From Nocardioides sp. (GTDB taxonomy: Bacteria; Actinomycetota; Actinomycetes; Propionibacteriales; Nocardioidaceae), in NCBI RefSeq assembly GCF_024509035.1, contig NZ_JANINT010000117.1:1-39362 (forward strand): a DNA stretch of 39,362 nucleotides. The letters are read 5' to 3'. The notes below the pieces were generated by a model, which was not told the origin of the DNA, ran no database searches, and was given only the letters and a program-made list of their open reading frames with translations. The number at the start of each line of letters is the position of its first letter. Within the stretch, counting starts at the first letter, position 1. This document shows positions 1 to 7,403 of the stretch, in pieces. Both the position numbers and the translations under genes were made by a program.

Positions 1-345
1 GACTACCTCAGGGAGCAGCGGGTGTCCGCCCAGCTGTCCCTGCGGCAGCTCGCCGAGCAGGCCGGCGTCTCCAACCCCTACCTGAGCCAGATCGAACGCG
101 GCCTGCGGCGGCCCTCCGCGGAGGTGCTGCAACAGATCGCCAAGGCGCTGCGGATCTCCGCCGAGCAGCTCTACATCCGGGCCGGCATCGTCGACCCGCA
201 TGCCGGAGCAGCCGGATCGGTCGAGCTCGCGATCCTCGGTGACCCCAAGCTCACCGAGCGCCAGAAGCAGTCCCTGCTGGACGTCTACGCGTCGTTCCTC
301 GCCCTCAACGGGGCGAACGACGAGACCGACGGACCGGCCCGCTGA
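1..345 (+). CDS. XRE-family helix-turn-helix regulator (5' end outside window)
   Basis: The reading frame is open from base 1, so the gene begins upstream; the GTG at 22 in the ORF track is internal, since the codons before it (DYLREQR) already read as the first HTH helix. The visible part has a complete lambda-repressor-like HTH: LSLRQLAEQAGVSNPYLSQI is the helix 2-turn-recognition helix region, followed by ERGLRRPS and a helix with LQQIAKALRI. The C-terminal 50 residues are a short helical tail. It is the probable equivalent of mycobacterial Rv0474, which also lies directly before the HbhA gene. It should be a cytoplasmic DNA-binding protein; its targets are unknown. The next gene starts 49 bp downstream and is probably co-transcribed. 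Confidence 0.9.
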   Translation, partial: DYLREQRVSAQLSLRQLAEQAGVSNPYLSQIERGLRRPSAEVLQQIAKALRISAEQLYIRAGIVDPHAGAAGSVELAILGDPKLTERQKQSLLDVYASFLALNGANDETDGPAR

Positions 346-352
346 ACTCACC

Positions 353-371
353 GCCCGGCGCCGCGCCGGGC
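353..371 (+). terminator. GC-rich hairpin between the XRE and HbhA-like genes
   Basis: GCCCGGCG and CGCCGGGC form a perfect 8-bp stem around a CCG loop in the 49-bp gap, just upstream of the ribosome binding site GAAGGAG of the next gene. There is no U-tract, so it is more likely an attenuating or mRNA-stabilising hairpin than a strong terminator. Confidence 0.4.
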
Positions 372-394
372 CACCCCAACCGAAGGAGCAGGAC

Positions 395-1054
395 ATGGCC
401 AAGGCCAAGTTCGACATCAAGACCGAGGCGACCCGCCCGATCTACGCCGGCGTCGGCGTCACCGACCTCGCCGTCGAGCGCGTGCGCGAGTACGTCACGG
501 ACATGCAGAAGCGCCTCACCGAGGTGCAGAAGGACGTCCAGGCCCGGGTGAAGGGCATCGACTTCGAGCCGGAGGCCCTGCGCAAGCAGACCGTCACCTT
601 CGTCAACGCCCGCGTCGAGGCGCTCACCAAGGACGCCAAGGCCCGCCGCGCCGCGATCGAGGCCCGTGTCGAGGAGCTCCAGGCCGACGCTCGCGAGGTG
701 CCGACGAAGTGGCAGCACGTCCTCGACGAGAACGTCTCCGCGCTGAACGACTACTACACCGACCTCGCCAAGCGCGGCGAGACGCTGGTCGAGCGCGTGC
801 GCCGTCAGCAGTCCACCAAGAAGACCGTGACCTCGGCCAAGACCACGTCCGCCAAGGCGAAGACCACCAAGACGCAGGCGACCAAGGCCACCAAGACCAC
901 GGCCAAGAAGACCGCCAAGAAGGCCACCACGACCGCGAAGAAGACCTCGGCCGCTCCCAGGAGCAGCGCCAAGGCCACCGCGACCGCGGCCAAGAAGACC
1001 GCCTCCAACGCCGCGCAGGCCACCACTGACGCTGCGTCGAAGGTGGGTGACTGA
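395..1054 (+). CDS. hbhA: Heparin-binding haemagglutinin (HbhA)-like protein
   Basis: Protein of 219 aa. The ATG at 395 is chosen because GAAGGAG lies 8-9 nt upstream and the sequence from MAKAKFDIK onward is family-like; the ORF-track start at 200 lies inside the preceding gene. Residues 10-135 are a charged alpha-helical, coiled-coil-prone segment without a signal peptide. From about residue 140 the protein becomes a Lys/Ala/Thr-rich tail with repeated TAKKT, KKTAKK and AKKTS units. In mycobacteria the equivalent Lys-rich tail binds heparan sulfate and the protein is surface-exposed; Lys/Ala tails also resemble histone H1-like DNA-binding tails, so a nucleoid role cannot be excluded. The flanking XRE and DUF2516 genes match mycobacterial Rv0474-Rv0476. 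Length is close to the family (about 200 aa). Confidence 0.85.
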   Translation: MAKAKFDIKTEATRPIYAGVGVTDLAVERVREYVTDMQKRLTEVQKDVQARVKGIDFEPEALRKQTVTFVNARVEALTKDAKARRAAIEARVEELQADAREVPTKWQHVLDENVSALNDYYTDLAKRGETLVERVRRQQSTKKTVTSAKTTSAKAKTTKTQATKATKTTAKKTAKKATTTAKKTSAAPRSSAKATATAAKKTASNAAQATTDAASKVGD

Positions 1055-1085
1055 CGAACAGCTGACGCTGTTCTAGCAAGCCGCG

Positions 1086-1119
1086 AGGCCCCCGGGAGGC
1101 ATGAGCCCTCGGGGGCCTT
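1086..1119 (+). terminator. Rho-independent-type terminator after the HbhA-like gene
   Basis: AGGCCCCCG pairs with CGGGGGCCT (with GG/AGG extension and a short loop), followed by TTGTCGTGT. It lies 31 nt after the stop codon and should end the XRE-hbhA transcript. Confidence 0.75.
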
Positions 1120-1214
1120 GTCGTGTCTGGACGCGGTGTGACGTGTAGGCATCGCTCGCGTTGGGAACGATAGGGGAGCACGTGTGATCGGGACACGGAA
1201 GGAGCGGGTGTCAG

Positions 1215-1319
1215 ATGTCTGCAGAGCCACTGCCCGCCGATGTGATGGAGTGGATGGGCATGGACGAGGCGATGGTGCCGTTCGTGCTCGACCTCGCCCA
1301 GACCGAGGTCCACTGCTAG
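1215..1319 (+). CDS. Putative small protein (34 aa)
   Basis: A 34-codon ORF not listed in the ORF track: MSAEPLPADVMEWMGMDEAM... ending in TEVHC. A good Shine-Dalgarno (GGAAGGAG) stands 10-16 nt before the ATG, and third positions are G/C-rich as in real genes here. The composition is acidic, Met-rich and amphipathic, with a terminal Cys and no signal peptide or membrane segment. It sits between the HbhA-like gene and the DUF2516 gene, which has its own promoter. I do not recognise a family. It could be a true small protein or a chance ORF. Confidence 0.45.
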   Translation: MSAEPLPADVMEWMGMDEAMVPFVLDLAQTEVHC

Positions 1320-1372
1320 ACAGCCGGGTCCCCGACCACCTCTCGCTCATCGGGCCGATCCCGGTCCTCGCG

Positions 1373-1378
1373 TAGGCT
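1373..1378 (+). promoter_or_regulatory. -10 box (TAGGCT) of a leaderless promoter for the DUF2516 gene
   Basis: TAGGCT fits the actinobacterial TANNNT -10 consensus and is followed by 6 nt (GACCGC) and then the GTG start, so transcription would begin at or next to the start codon. No Shine-Dalgarno precedes the gene, which agrees with a leaderless mRNA. No clear -35 is visible. Confidence 0.55.
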
Positions 1379-1384
1379 GACCGC

Positions 1385-1675
1385 GTGCTGCACGTGTTCC
1401 AGGCCGAGGCGAACCTCATGCTGCTGATCGAGCTCGCCCTGCTGGTGGTCAAGCTGTTCGCGTTCATCAACAGCCTGATGTACTCCGCCGCGGCCTACGA
1501 CGCGGCCAACAAGCTGACCAAGCCGGCCTGGACGATCATCCTCGGGCTGGGTCTGGTGGTGCAGGTCGTCTTCGGCGGGCCGCTGGGGCTCATCAACCTC
1601 GCGTTCACCGTGGCGGCGTTCGTCTACCTCGCCGACGTGCGTCCTGCGCTCTCCTCGCTCACCCGCCGTCGCTGA
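1385..1675 (+). CDS. DUF2516 family small membrane protein
   Basis: Protein of 96 aa, typical size for DUF2516. The N-terminal helix (LMLLIELALLVVKLFAFINSL) and the segment WTIILGLGLVVQVVFGG with following LINLAFTVAAFVYLADV give about three membrane segments; between them the polar stretch SAAAYDAANKLTKPAW is the family's recognisable loop. The C-terminus SSLTRRR is basic and probably cytoplasmic. Function of the family is unknown; the mycobacterial equivalent (Rv0476) also lies next to hbhA. The GTG start is supported by a -10 box 6 nt upstream (leaderless). Confidence 0.85.
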   Translation: MLHVFQAEANLMLLIELALLVVKLFAFINSLMYSAAAYDAANKLTKPAWTIILGLGLVVQVVFGGPLGLINLAFTVAAFVYLADVRPALSSLTRRR

Positions 1676-1739
1676 ACAGACCTTCCTCCAGATTCCCGCA
1701 AGTTCCCTCAGGTCTCAGCCGACCCGGTCGGCGCGGTCC

Positions 1740-1745
1740 TAGCGT
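1740..1745 (+). promoter_or_regulatory. -10 box (TAGCGT) upstream of the cupin gene
   Basis: TAGCGT matches TANNNT. It lies 30 nt before the ATG, which allows a short leader carrying the GGGGGG ribosome binding site at about 1765-1770. No convincing -35 is seen. Confidence 0.4.
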
Positions 1746-1775
1746 TGGCTCACCAACGACGACTGGGGGGTAGTC

Positions 1776-2165
1776 ATGGGGATGTCGGACGTGCGTCCGT
1801 GGGGATCCTGGGAGATCCTCGACGAGGGTGAGGGCTACAAGGTCAAGCGGTTGGTCGTGAGGCCGCGGCAGCGGCTCTCCTACCAGACCCACGCCTACCG
1901 CTCCGAGCACTGGGTGGTCGTCAGCGGTACGGCGACGTACGTGCTCGACGGCGTCAAGCGTTCCGCGGGCCCGGGTGAGACGGTCGACGTCCCGCTCGGT
2001 GCAGCCCACCGGCTGATCAACGAGCACGCCACCCCGTTGGTGGTCATCGAGGTGCAGCGCGGTCGCTACACCGGCGAGGACGACATCGTCCGTCTGCAGG
2101 ACGACTACGGTCGCGCCGGCGTGATGCTGGAGACCGTCGGACGGCTGGTCGACTCGCGGCTCTGA
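1776..2165 (+). CDS. Stand-alone cupin, phosphomannose isomerase type II C-terminal domain
   Basis: Protein of 129 aa. It opens with RPWGSWEIL, the hallmark of the PMI domain of type II mannose-6-phosphate isomerase/GDP-mannose pyrophosphorylase (ManC/AlgA), followed by YKVKRLVVRPRQRLSYQTH and SEHWVVVSGTA, which carry the cupin metal ligands (His/Glu), then the second cupin motif PLGAAHRLIN. In family members this domain interconverts fructose-6-phosphate and mannose-6-phosphate; here it is not fused to a nucleotidyltransferase. It could supply mannose-6-phosphate for the GDP-mannose used by the Gmd enzymes at the right end (inference). The ATG at 1776 has GGGGGG 5 nt upstream; ATG 1782 is an alternative. 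Cytosolic, no signal peptide. Confidence 0.85.
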   Translation: MGMSDVRPWGSWEILDEGEGYKVKRLVVRPRQRLSYQTHAYRSEHWVVVSGTATYVLDGVKRSAGPGETVDVPLGAAHRLINEHATPLVVIEVQRGRYTGEDDIVRLQDDYGRAGVMLETVGRLVDSRL

Positions 2166-2176
2166 GTCCGGCATCC

Positions 2177-2194
2177 GCGCCCGGGCTCGGGCGC
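2177..2194 (+). terminator. Candidate terminator hairpin after the cupin gene
   Basis: GCGCCCG-GGCT-CGGGCGC is a perfect 7-bp stem with a 4-nt loop starting 11 nt after the cupin stop codon. There is no T-run behind it. Confidence 0.45.
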
Positions 2195-2292
2195 CGCCTC
2201 CATGCAATTCTCGGCGCAGGCTTCTCAAGCAGCGTCCCCTTAAGCCGATCTGTTCAGCGAACGAAACGGAATTCGCTGACAAGGGGACATGG

Positions 2293-3768
2293 ATGTCCAC
2301 GAAGCTCTCGAGCGCGCCCGCACGCCGTCTCGCCGACGCCCGCACCCCTGCGACCGTCGCGTTGCTGGCGGCCGCGATCATCGTCATGCCGGGCGCGTCC
2401 GCGCCGCAGCTGGCCGCCCGGGCCGCCGGGGCCGTCTCGCCGTCCGCCACGCCGACCTCCGCCGGGGCGAGGTCCGCGCCCTCCCAGGCCGTCCTGGAGC
2501 GTCAGCCCGAGACGAGGCGCTCGGGCACGCGCATCGTGGTCGACTGGGGCGACCTCACCCCGGTGCAGGGCGAGCGCACGGCCATCGCCGGCAGCGTCCC
2601 CGTGCCGAGGAACGGCGGCCCGCGCTGGGTCTACCTCGAGGAGTGGAACTTCGAGGACGGCGTCTGGGCCTACCGCAAGGACACCCGCTCGGGTGCGGGG
2701 GGACGGTTCCGGCTCGCCGTCACCCTCGACCGGGTCAACGAACCGCGCCGGTTCCGCATCTCCGTGGGCAAGGGTCCCGGGGTGCCCCCGCTCGCCTCGA
2801 AGGCGGCCACGTTCACGGCCGTCTGGCAGCCGGCGGGACCCGTCACGAGGACCTACCCCGGGATGACGGTCGTCTGGCCTGGGGCGAAGGTGCTCGTCGG
2901 GTCGGCCCAGGTCGTCCGCGGGACGGTCACGGCCCGCCTCGCCAAGCCGAGCGTCGCGCTCCAGCGGGAGGTTGGCGGACGCTGGACGGAGATCGCACGT
3001 ACGACGGCCACCGGGGCAGGAGACTTCGCGCTCCGGCTGCCCACGGCGTACCTCGGCACCGGGTCCTACCGGCTCTCCATCACCGACGGCGCCGGGGGAG
3101 CCGTGGAGACTCCTGCCGAACGGTTGTCGATCATCCCCGACTACACCCCGGCGGGACGCGCCGCCAACTACTCGCTCGTGAGCGCGAGCCCGGTCGGCCG
3201 CTGGGATCCCTGCGCCCCGATCGGCTACCGGGTCAACCTGGCCAAGGCGCCCTCGGGTGCACTGCCCGACGTGCGGTCGGCCCTCGCGGAGGTCGCCGAG
3301 GCCACCGGGCTGCGGTTCGAGTACCGCGGCACGACGAGCGTGGTCCCGTTCGCTGCGGGCGACACCTTCGATCCCGCGGTCGCCGACCTGGTGATCGCCT
3401 GGGCCGATCCGGCACAGATGCGTGGGCTGTTCCCGACCGGCACGCTGGGGGTGGGCGGCCCGGAGTTCCGCCCGACGCTCGCCGTCGACCCGTCGGGTAC
3501 GCCGGTGCGCGAGATCTACCAGGGTGGGGTGACGATCAACACCGCCTTCAACAAGGCCCTCAAGCCCGGCTCGGGCGAGGGGCTGACCCGGGTCGCCGCC
3601 CTCATGCACGAGATCGGGCACGCGGTCGGTCTCATGCACGTCGACGGGGACCCGGCGCAGCTGATGTCGCCGTCGGTCGGCTACGGCCTGGACCGGTGGG
3701 GCGCCGGGGACCTCGCCGGCCTCGAGACCGTCGGAGCCGCCGGAGGGTGCCTCACCCCCGGCGCCTGA
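2293..3768 (+). CDS. Secreted matrixin-like zinc metalloprotease
   Basis: Protein of 491 aa. The N-terminus has basic residues, a hydrophobic stretch (VALLAAAIIVMPGASAP) and an Ala-rich cleavage region: a Sec signal peptide. Residues about 70-165 and 185-275 look like two beta-sandwich (Ig/bacterial-adhesin-like) modules. The C-terminal 200 residues hold the metzincin zinc site HEIGHAVGLMH at about 439-449, followed by a Met-turn region (QLMSPSV). The HEXXHXXGXXH motif gives three His zinc ligands and the catalytic Glu, as in matrixin/peptidase M10-like proteins. It is expected to act outside the cell on protein; the substrate is unknown. ATG 2293 is preceded by AAGGGGA; ATG 2289 is in another frame. 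The gene converges on the BY-kinase gene with only 7 bp between stops. Confidence 0.9.
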   Translation: MSTKLSSAPARRLADARTPATVALLAAAIIVMPGASAPQLAARAAGAVSPSATPTSAGARSAPSQAVLERQPETRRSGTRIVVDWGDLTPVQGERTAIAGSVPVPRNGGPRWVYLEEWNFEDGVWAYRKDTRSGAGGRFRLAVTLDRVNEPRRFRISVGKGPGVPPLASKAATFTAVWQPAGPVTRTYPGMTVVWPGAKVLVGSAQVVRGTVTARLAKPSVALQREVGGRWTEIARTTATGAGDFALRLPTAYLGTGSYRLSITDGAGGAVETPAERLSIIPDYTPAGRAANYSLVSASPVGRWDPCAPIGYRVNLAKAPSGALPDVRSALAEVAEATGLRFEYRGTTSVVPFAAGDTFDPAVADLVIAWADPAQMRGLFPTGTLGVGGPEFRPTLAVDPSGTPVREIYQGGVTINTAFNKALKPGSGEGLTRVAALMHEIGHAVGLMHVDGDPAQLMSPSVGYGLDRWGAGDLAGLETVGAAGGCLTPGA

Positions 3769-3775
3769 GCCGGCC

Positions 3776-5248
3776 CTAGGAGCGGCGGTTGCGCCGACGC
3801 CGGCGGTCGGGTCCGCGGGTGCCCGCGGGATTGTTCGCCGGAGCCGGGCGACTGGCGTAGCCGTAGTAGCCGTACCCGCCGTAGCCATAGCCCCCGTAGC
3901 CGTACCCGCGGCGCTTCTTGATCGTGGGCGCCAGGTTGACCACGACTCCGACCGCCTTGCCGCCGACCGCCTCGATCCGCTCGATCGCGTGGCCGAGCTG
4001 GTCCCGGGTCGTCTTCCCGTGCCGCAGGACGACGAGCGCGCCGTCGGCCTGGGCCGCGAGCAGGGCCGCGTCGGTGACCGGGAGCAGCGGCGGGGCGTCG
4101 AGGATGACGATGTCGAAGTCGTCGCGCAGCTCGCCGATCAGCTTCTCCATCGCGTTGGACTGGAGCAGCTCGGACGGGTTCGGCGGGATCGGGCCACTCG
4201 AGAGGACCCAGAGCCCGGTGTCGGCGTACTGCTGCATCGCGTCGCGCAGGTGCACCTTGCCGATGAGCACGCTGGTGGTGCCGACGCTGTCGTCGAGGCC
4301 GAGCCGGGCGGCGATGAGGGGGCGGCGCAGGTCGCACTCGACGAGCACGACCCGCTGCTTGGCCATCGCGAGCGTGATCGCGAGGTTGGTGGCTGTGGTG
4401 GTCTTGCCCTCGCCGGGCAGCGAGCTCGACACCACGAAGACCTTCTGGTCGTGGTCGACCTCGACGTACTGCATGTTGGTGCGCAGCACCCGGAAGGACT
4501 CCGACCACGGGGTCGCGTCGCTCAGGACCTCGGCCGGCGGGCGCCGCACGGCCGCGGTGTCGGCGTTGATGCGGCCCAGCACCGGAGCCGAGGTCACCTC
4601 GGCGATGTCCTCGCTGGAGGACAGTGAGGTGTCGAGGAGCTCGCGGAGGACCGCCGCGCCGACGCCCAACAGCAGGCCCAGGACGAACGCGAGACCGAGG
4701 TTGCGGACCGGCTGCGGGCTGACCGGGGTGCTGGAGACTCGAGCGTTGTCCACGATCGAGGCGTGCACGAGGGCGTCGGTCTTGCCCGGCGGGGTCTCGA
4801 GCGTGGCGACCTCGTCGCTGAGGGCCTCTGCGTAGCCCTGCGCGATGTCGCGCGCGACGACCGGGTCGGGGTCGGTCGCGGTGATCTCGAGGATCACGGT
4901 GTCGGGGTGCACGGTCGCTGAGACGGCGGCCTGCAGCGTGGAGGGGTCCAGACCAGTGCCGAGGTCGTTGGCGACCTGCTCGGCCAGCTTGTGCTTGCCG
5001 ACGAGCTCGGCGTACGACGTCACCCGCTGGGTCGCGAACAGGTTGTCCTGGTAGGCGTCGGCGGTGTCCGAGGGGCTGGTCGACACGAAGATGCTGACCG
5101 TCGAGGAGTACTGCGGCGTGGCCTGCCAGGTGAGCAGGGCTGCTGCTCCGACCGACAGGAGAACCAGGAGGACGACGATGCGCCAGCGGTGACGGATCGC
5201 GACCCAGTAGTCCTTGAGCTCCACGTGAGTCCGGTCCCGTCCCCCCAT
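3776..5248 (-). CDS. Polysaccharide co-polymerase / tyrosine autokinase (Wzz + BY-kinase)
   Basis: About 490 aa. N-terminal Wzz domain: first membrane helix (RWRIVVLLVLLSVGAAALL) right after the family's opening VELKDYW, a periplasm-facing segment, and a second helix (LGLAFVLGLLLGVGAAVL). The cytoplasmic kinase domain follows, with Walker A LPGEGKTTT, Walker A' VLVECDLRRP and Walker B VILDAPPLL. The C-terminus has a Gly-Tyr cluster (GYGYGGYGYGGYGYYGYA), the expected autophosphorylation tail, then a basic Arg-rich end. Family members set polysaccharide chain length through cycles of tyrosine phosphorylation. Start is uncertain: TTG 5281, ATG 5248 (used) or GTG 5224, the last giving the family-typical VELKDYW start. 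It is divergent from the CapD-like gene, with which it probably shares regulation. Confidence 0.93.
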   Translation of the reverse strand: MGGRDRTHVELKDYWVAIRHRWRIVVLLVLLSVGAAALLTWQATPQYSSTVSIFVSTSPSDTADAYQDNLFATQRVTSYAELVGKHKLAEQVANDLGTGLDPSTLQAAVSATVHPDTVILEITATDPDPVVARDIAQGYAEALSDEVATLETPPGKTDALVHASIVDNARVSSTPVSPQPVRNLGLAFVLGLLLGVGAAVLRELLDTSLSSSEDIAEVTSAPVLGRINADTAAVRRPPAEVLSDATPWSESFRVLRTNMQYVEVDHDQKVFVVSSSLPGEGKTTTATNLAITLAMAKQRVVLVECDLRRPLIAARLGLDDSVGTTSVLIGKVHLRDAMQQYADTGLWVLSSGPIPPNPSELLQSNAMEKLIGELRDDFDIVILDAPPLLPVTDAALLAAQADGALVVLRHGKTTRDQLGHAIERIEAVGGKAVGVVVNLAPTIKKRRGYGYGGYGYGGYGYYGYASRPAPANNPAGTRGPDRRRRRNRRS

Positions 5249-5488
5249 GCGTCCGCCCCATGCGTCGACGCTGTCCGGCAACAGTAACGGTCGCCGCCGG
5301 GCCGCGCGGGCGATCCGCGGGACCCGATTTTGCCATTCCGCTCCCGCGGGGGAGATCCGCCGTTAGCGTGAGCCCGACCTCTGCGCGCGCCATGGCACAG
5401 GGGCCCTCCGATCGGGCGGGTGGAGCCCCCTCGGTGCGAGCCCACCCGGGCGCCGACGAGGGTGGGGACGATTTCGGGGGAGATCATC
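5249..5488. promoter_or_regulatory. Divergent intergenic region between the BY-kinase and CapD-like genes
   Basis: About 240 bp separate two divergent glycan genes. The only -10-like element I can point to is TAGCGT at 5363-5368 (plus strand), which would give a leader of about 110 nt before the CapD-like ATG. No -35 or operator palindrome is evident. Confidence 0.35.
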
Positions 5489-7336
5489 ATGAGCGATCTG
5501 ATCGGCCACTTCCGCCGGCGCAGGGCAGCACTGGCTGTCGGGTACGACACCGCCGCCTGGCTGGTCGGCTACGCCGCCTTCGCCTGGCTGCGGCTGGACA
5601 GCGACAGCTCGAGCGTTCCGTGGAGCGAGGTGATGACGATCGCCGCGGCCACGGCCGCGCTGTACGTCGTGGTCGCCATGCCGATCCGTCTCCACCAGGG
5701 CCGGGCGCGCACCGCGAGCCTCGAGGAGATGGTGCTGCTCGGCGTGGTGATGGGGGGTCTCGGCGGGTCCGTGTTCCTCGTCAACCTGGTCACCCACTGG
5801 GTGCCCCGGAGCATCCCCGCCGGCGCCACGCTCGGCGCCCTGGTGCTCGCGGGCTGGGCCCGGGCCACCTGGCGCACCCTCCAGGAGCACGACGAGCGGA
5901 CGGTGGCTGGCGAGGACTCCCAGCGGACCCTGGTGGTCGGCGCGGGCGAGGCCGGCCGTGAGCTCATCACCTCGATGCGGCGTGATCCGCTGCGCCGGTA
6001 CGACCCGGTCGGCCTCGTCGACGACGACCCCTACAAGCGGCACCGTCGGGTCCGCGGGGTGCCCGTCCTGGGCACCACGTGCGACCTGGCCACTCACGTG
6101 GCCCGCACCGGCGCCACCACGGTCGTCATCGCGATCCCGAGCGCGAGCGCCGAGACCGTCAACCGGTTGCGGCTCGCGGCCCTGGCCGCTCACGCCGCGG
6201 TGAAGGTCCTCCCGTCGACCACCCAGCTGCTCACCGACAGCGTCGGCATCCGAGACCTGCGTGACATCAACATCACCGACGTACTCGGTCGCAACCAGCT
6301 CGACACCGACATCGACGCCATCGCCGGCTACCTCACCGGCCGCAAGGTGCTGGTGACCGGTGCCGGCGGCTCGATCGGCTCCGAGCTGTGCCGCCAGATC
6401 CACCGGTTCAACCCGGCCGAGCTGATGATGCTCGACCGCGACGAGTCCGCGCTGCACGCCGTCCAGCTCTCGATCCACGGACGCGCGCTGCTCGACTCCG
6501 ACGACGTGATCCTCTGCGACATCCGCGACGAGGCCGCGGTGCACGCCGTCTTCGCCACGCGGCGACCCGACGTCGTCTTCCACGCCGCCGCCCTCAAGCA
6601 CCTGCCGATGCTCGAGCAGTATCCCGCCGAGGCCGTGAAGACCAACGTCATCGGCACCCGCACGGTGCTGCGCGCAGCCGACCTCGTGGGCGTCGACAGG
6701 TTCGTCAACATCTCCACCGACAAGGCCGCCAACCCCTCGAGCATCCTCGGCTACTCCAAGCGGGTCGCCGAGCGCATCACCGCGGAGCAGGCACGCCAGG
6801 CCAGCGGCACCTACCTCTCGGTCCGGTTCGGCAACGTGCTGGGCAGCCGTGGGTCGGTGCTGTCGGCGTTCGCCAAGCAGATCGCCGCCGGCGGGCCGAT
6901 CACGGTCACCCACCCCGACGTCAGCCGCTTCTTCATGACGATCGAGGAGGCCTGCCAGCTGGTCATCCAGGCGGCCGCGATCGGCGGCCCCGGCGAGGCC
7001 CTCGTGCTCGCCATGGGCGAGCCGGTGCGCATCGTCGACGTCGCCCAGCAGCTCATCGAGCAGTCCGGCACCCCGGTCCGCATCGAGTACACCGGCCTTC
7101 GCGAGGGCGAGAAGCTGCACGAGGAGCTCTTCGGCGACGGCGAGCCGCGCGACCAGCGCCCCCGCCACCCGCTGGTCTCCCACGTCCCGGTGCCGCCTAT
7201 CGAGGACCAGGACGTGCTCGCCCTCGCCCGCCACACCGCACCCGAGGACGTCCGCCTCACCCTGCGGCTCGCGTGCGAGGGGGCGGTCACCGAGACGCGC
7301 GTGCACGGCGGCGCACCGTCGCCGATCGCCGGGTGA
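5489..7336 (+). CDS. CapD/FlaA1-type membrane nucleotide-sugar 4,6-dehydratase
   Basis: Protein of 615 aa, the normal size of long CapD/WbpM proteins. Four hydrophobic segments fall in residues 1-130, then a first Rossmann domain (RTLVVGAGEAGRELI, about 150-265), then the catalytic SDR domain with TGAGGSIGSELCRQI, the HAAALKHLPMLE segment, the STDKAANPSS motif, and GYSKRVAE carrying the catalytic Lys. Family members convert UDP-GlcNAc to UDP-4-keto-6-deoxy sugars at the membrane, often the first committed step of a capsule or O-glycan. ATG 5489 follows GGGGGAG; the ORF-track start at 5420 has no such signal. The exact substrate cannot be read from the sequence. It ends 67 bp before the convergent sulfotransferase. 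Confidence 0.92.
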   Translation: MSDLIGHFRRRRAALAVGYDTAAWLVGYAAFAWLRLDSDSSSVPWSEVMTIAAATAALYVVVAMPIRLHQGRARTASLEEMVLLGVVMGGLGGSVFLVNLVTHWVPRSIPAGATLGALVLAGWARATWRTLQEHDERTVAGEDSQRTLVVGAGEAGRELITSMRRDPLRRYDPVGLVDDDPYKRHRRVRGVPVLGTTCDLATHVARTGATTVVIAIPSASAETVNRLRLAALAAHAAVKVLPSTTQLLTDSVGIRDLRDINITDVLGRNQLDTDIDAIAGYLTGRKVLVTGAGGSIGSELCRQIHRFNPAELMMLDRDESALHAVQLSIHGRALLDSDDVILCDIRDEAAVHAVFATRRPDVVFHAAALKHLPMLEQYPAEAVKTNVIGTRTVLRAADLVGVDRFVNISTDKAANPSSILGYSKRVAERITAEQARQASGTYLSVRFGNVLGSRGSVLSAFAKQIAAGGPITVTHPDVSRFFMTIEEACQLVIQAAAIGGPGEALVLAMGEPVRIVDVAQQLIEQSGTPVRIEYTGLREGEKLHEELFGDGEPRDQRPRHPLVSHVPVPPIEDQDVLALARHTAPEDVRLTLRLACEGAVTETRVHGGAPSPIAG

Positions 7337-7403
7337 GGCCCAGTAGGAATCATCGAGCACCATCTGCGGGTCGTGCAGTCAGCGGCAGGCCCGCTCGCCT
7401 GGG

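Noticed and set aside
840-1010. Repetitive DNA in the hbhA tail, examined as a possible repeat array
   Set aside because: It encodes in-frame Lys/Ala/Thr repeats of a protein; no regular spacer-repeat structure.
624-1313. 229-aa minus-strand ORF over the HbhA-like gene
   Set aside because: Trp/Ser/Arg-rich antisense of the Lys-Ala-Thr repeat region; no biological composition.
2254-3888. 544-aa minus-strand ORF over the metalloprotease gene
   Set aside because: Antisense shadow in high-GC DNA: Arg/Pro/Gly-rich, no domain, while the plus strand has signal peptide and zinc motif.
3681-5393. 570-aa minus-strand ORF overlapping the BY-kinase in another frame
   Set aside because: Composed of Arg/Pro/Gly repeats without Walker motifs; the 3776-5248 frame carries all kinase motifs.
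5363-7363. 666-aa minus-strand ORF over the CapD-like gene
   Set aside because: Shadow ORF rich in Asp, His, Gly and Arg, without motifs; the plus-strand frame has two full Rossmann domains.
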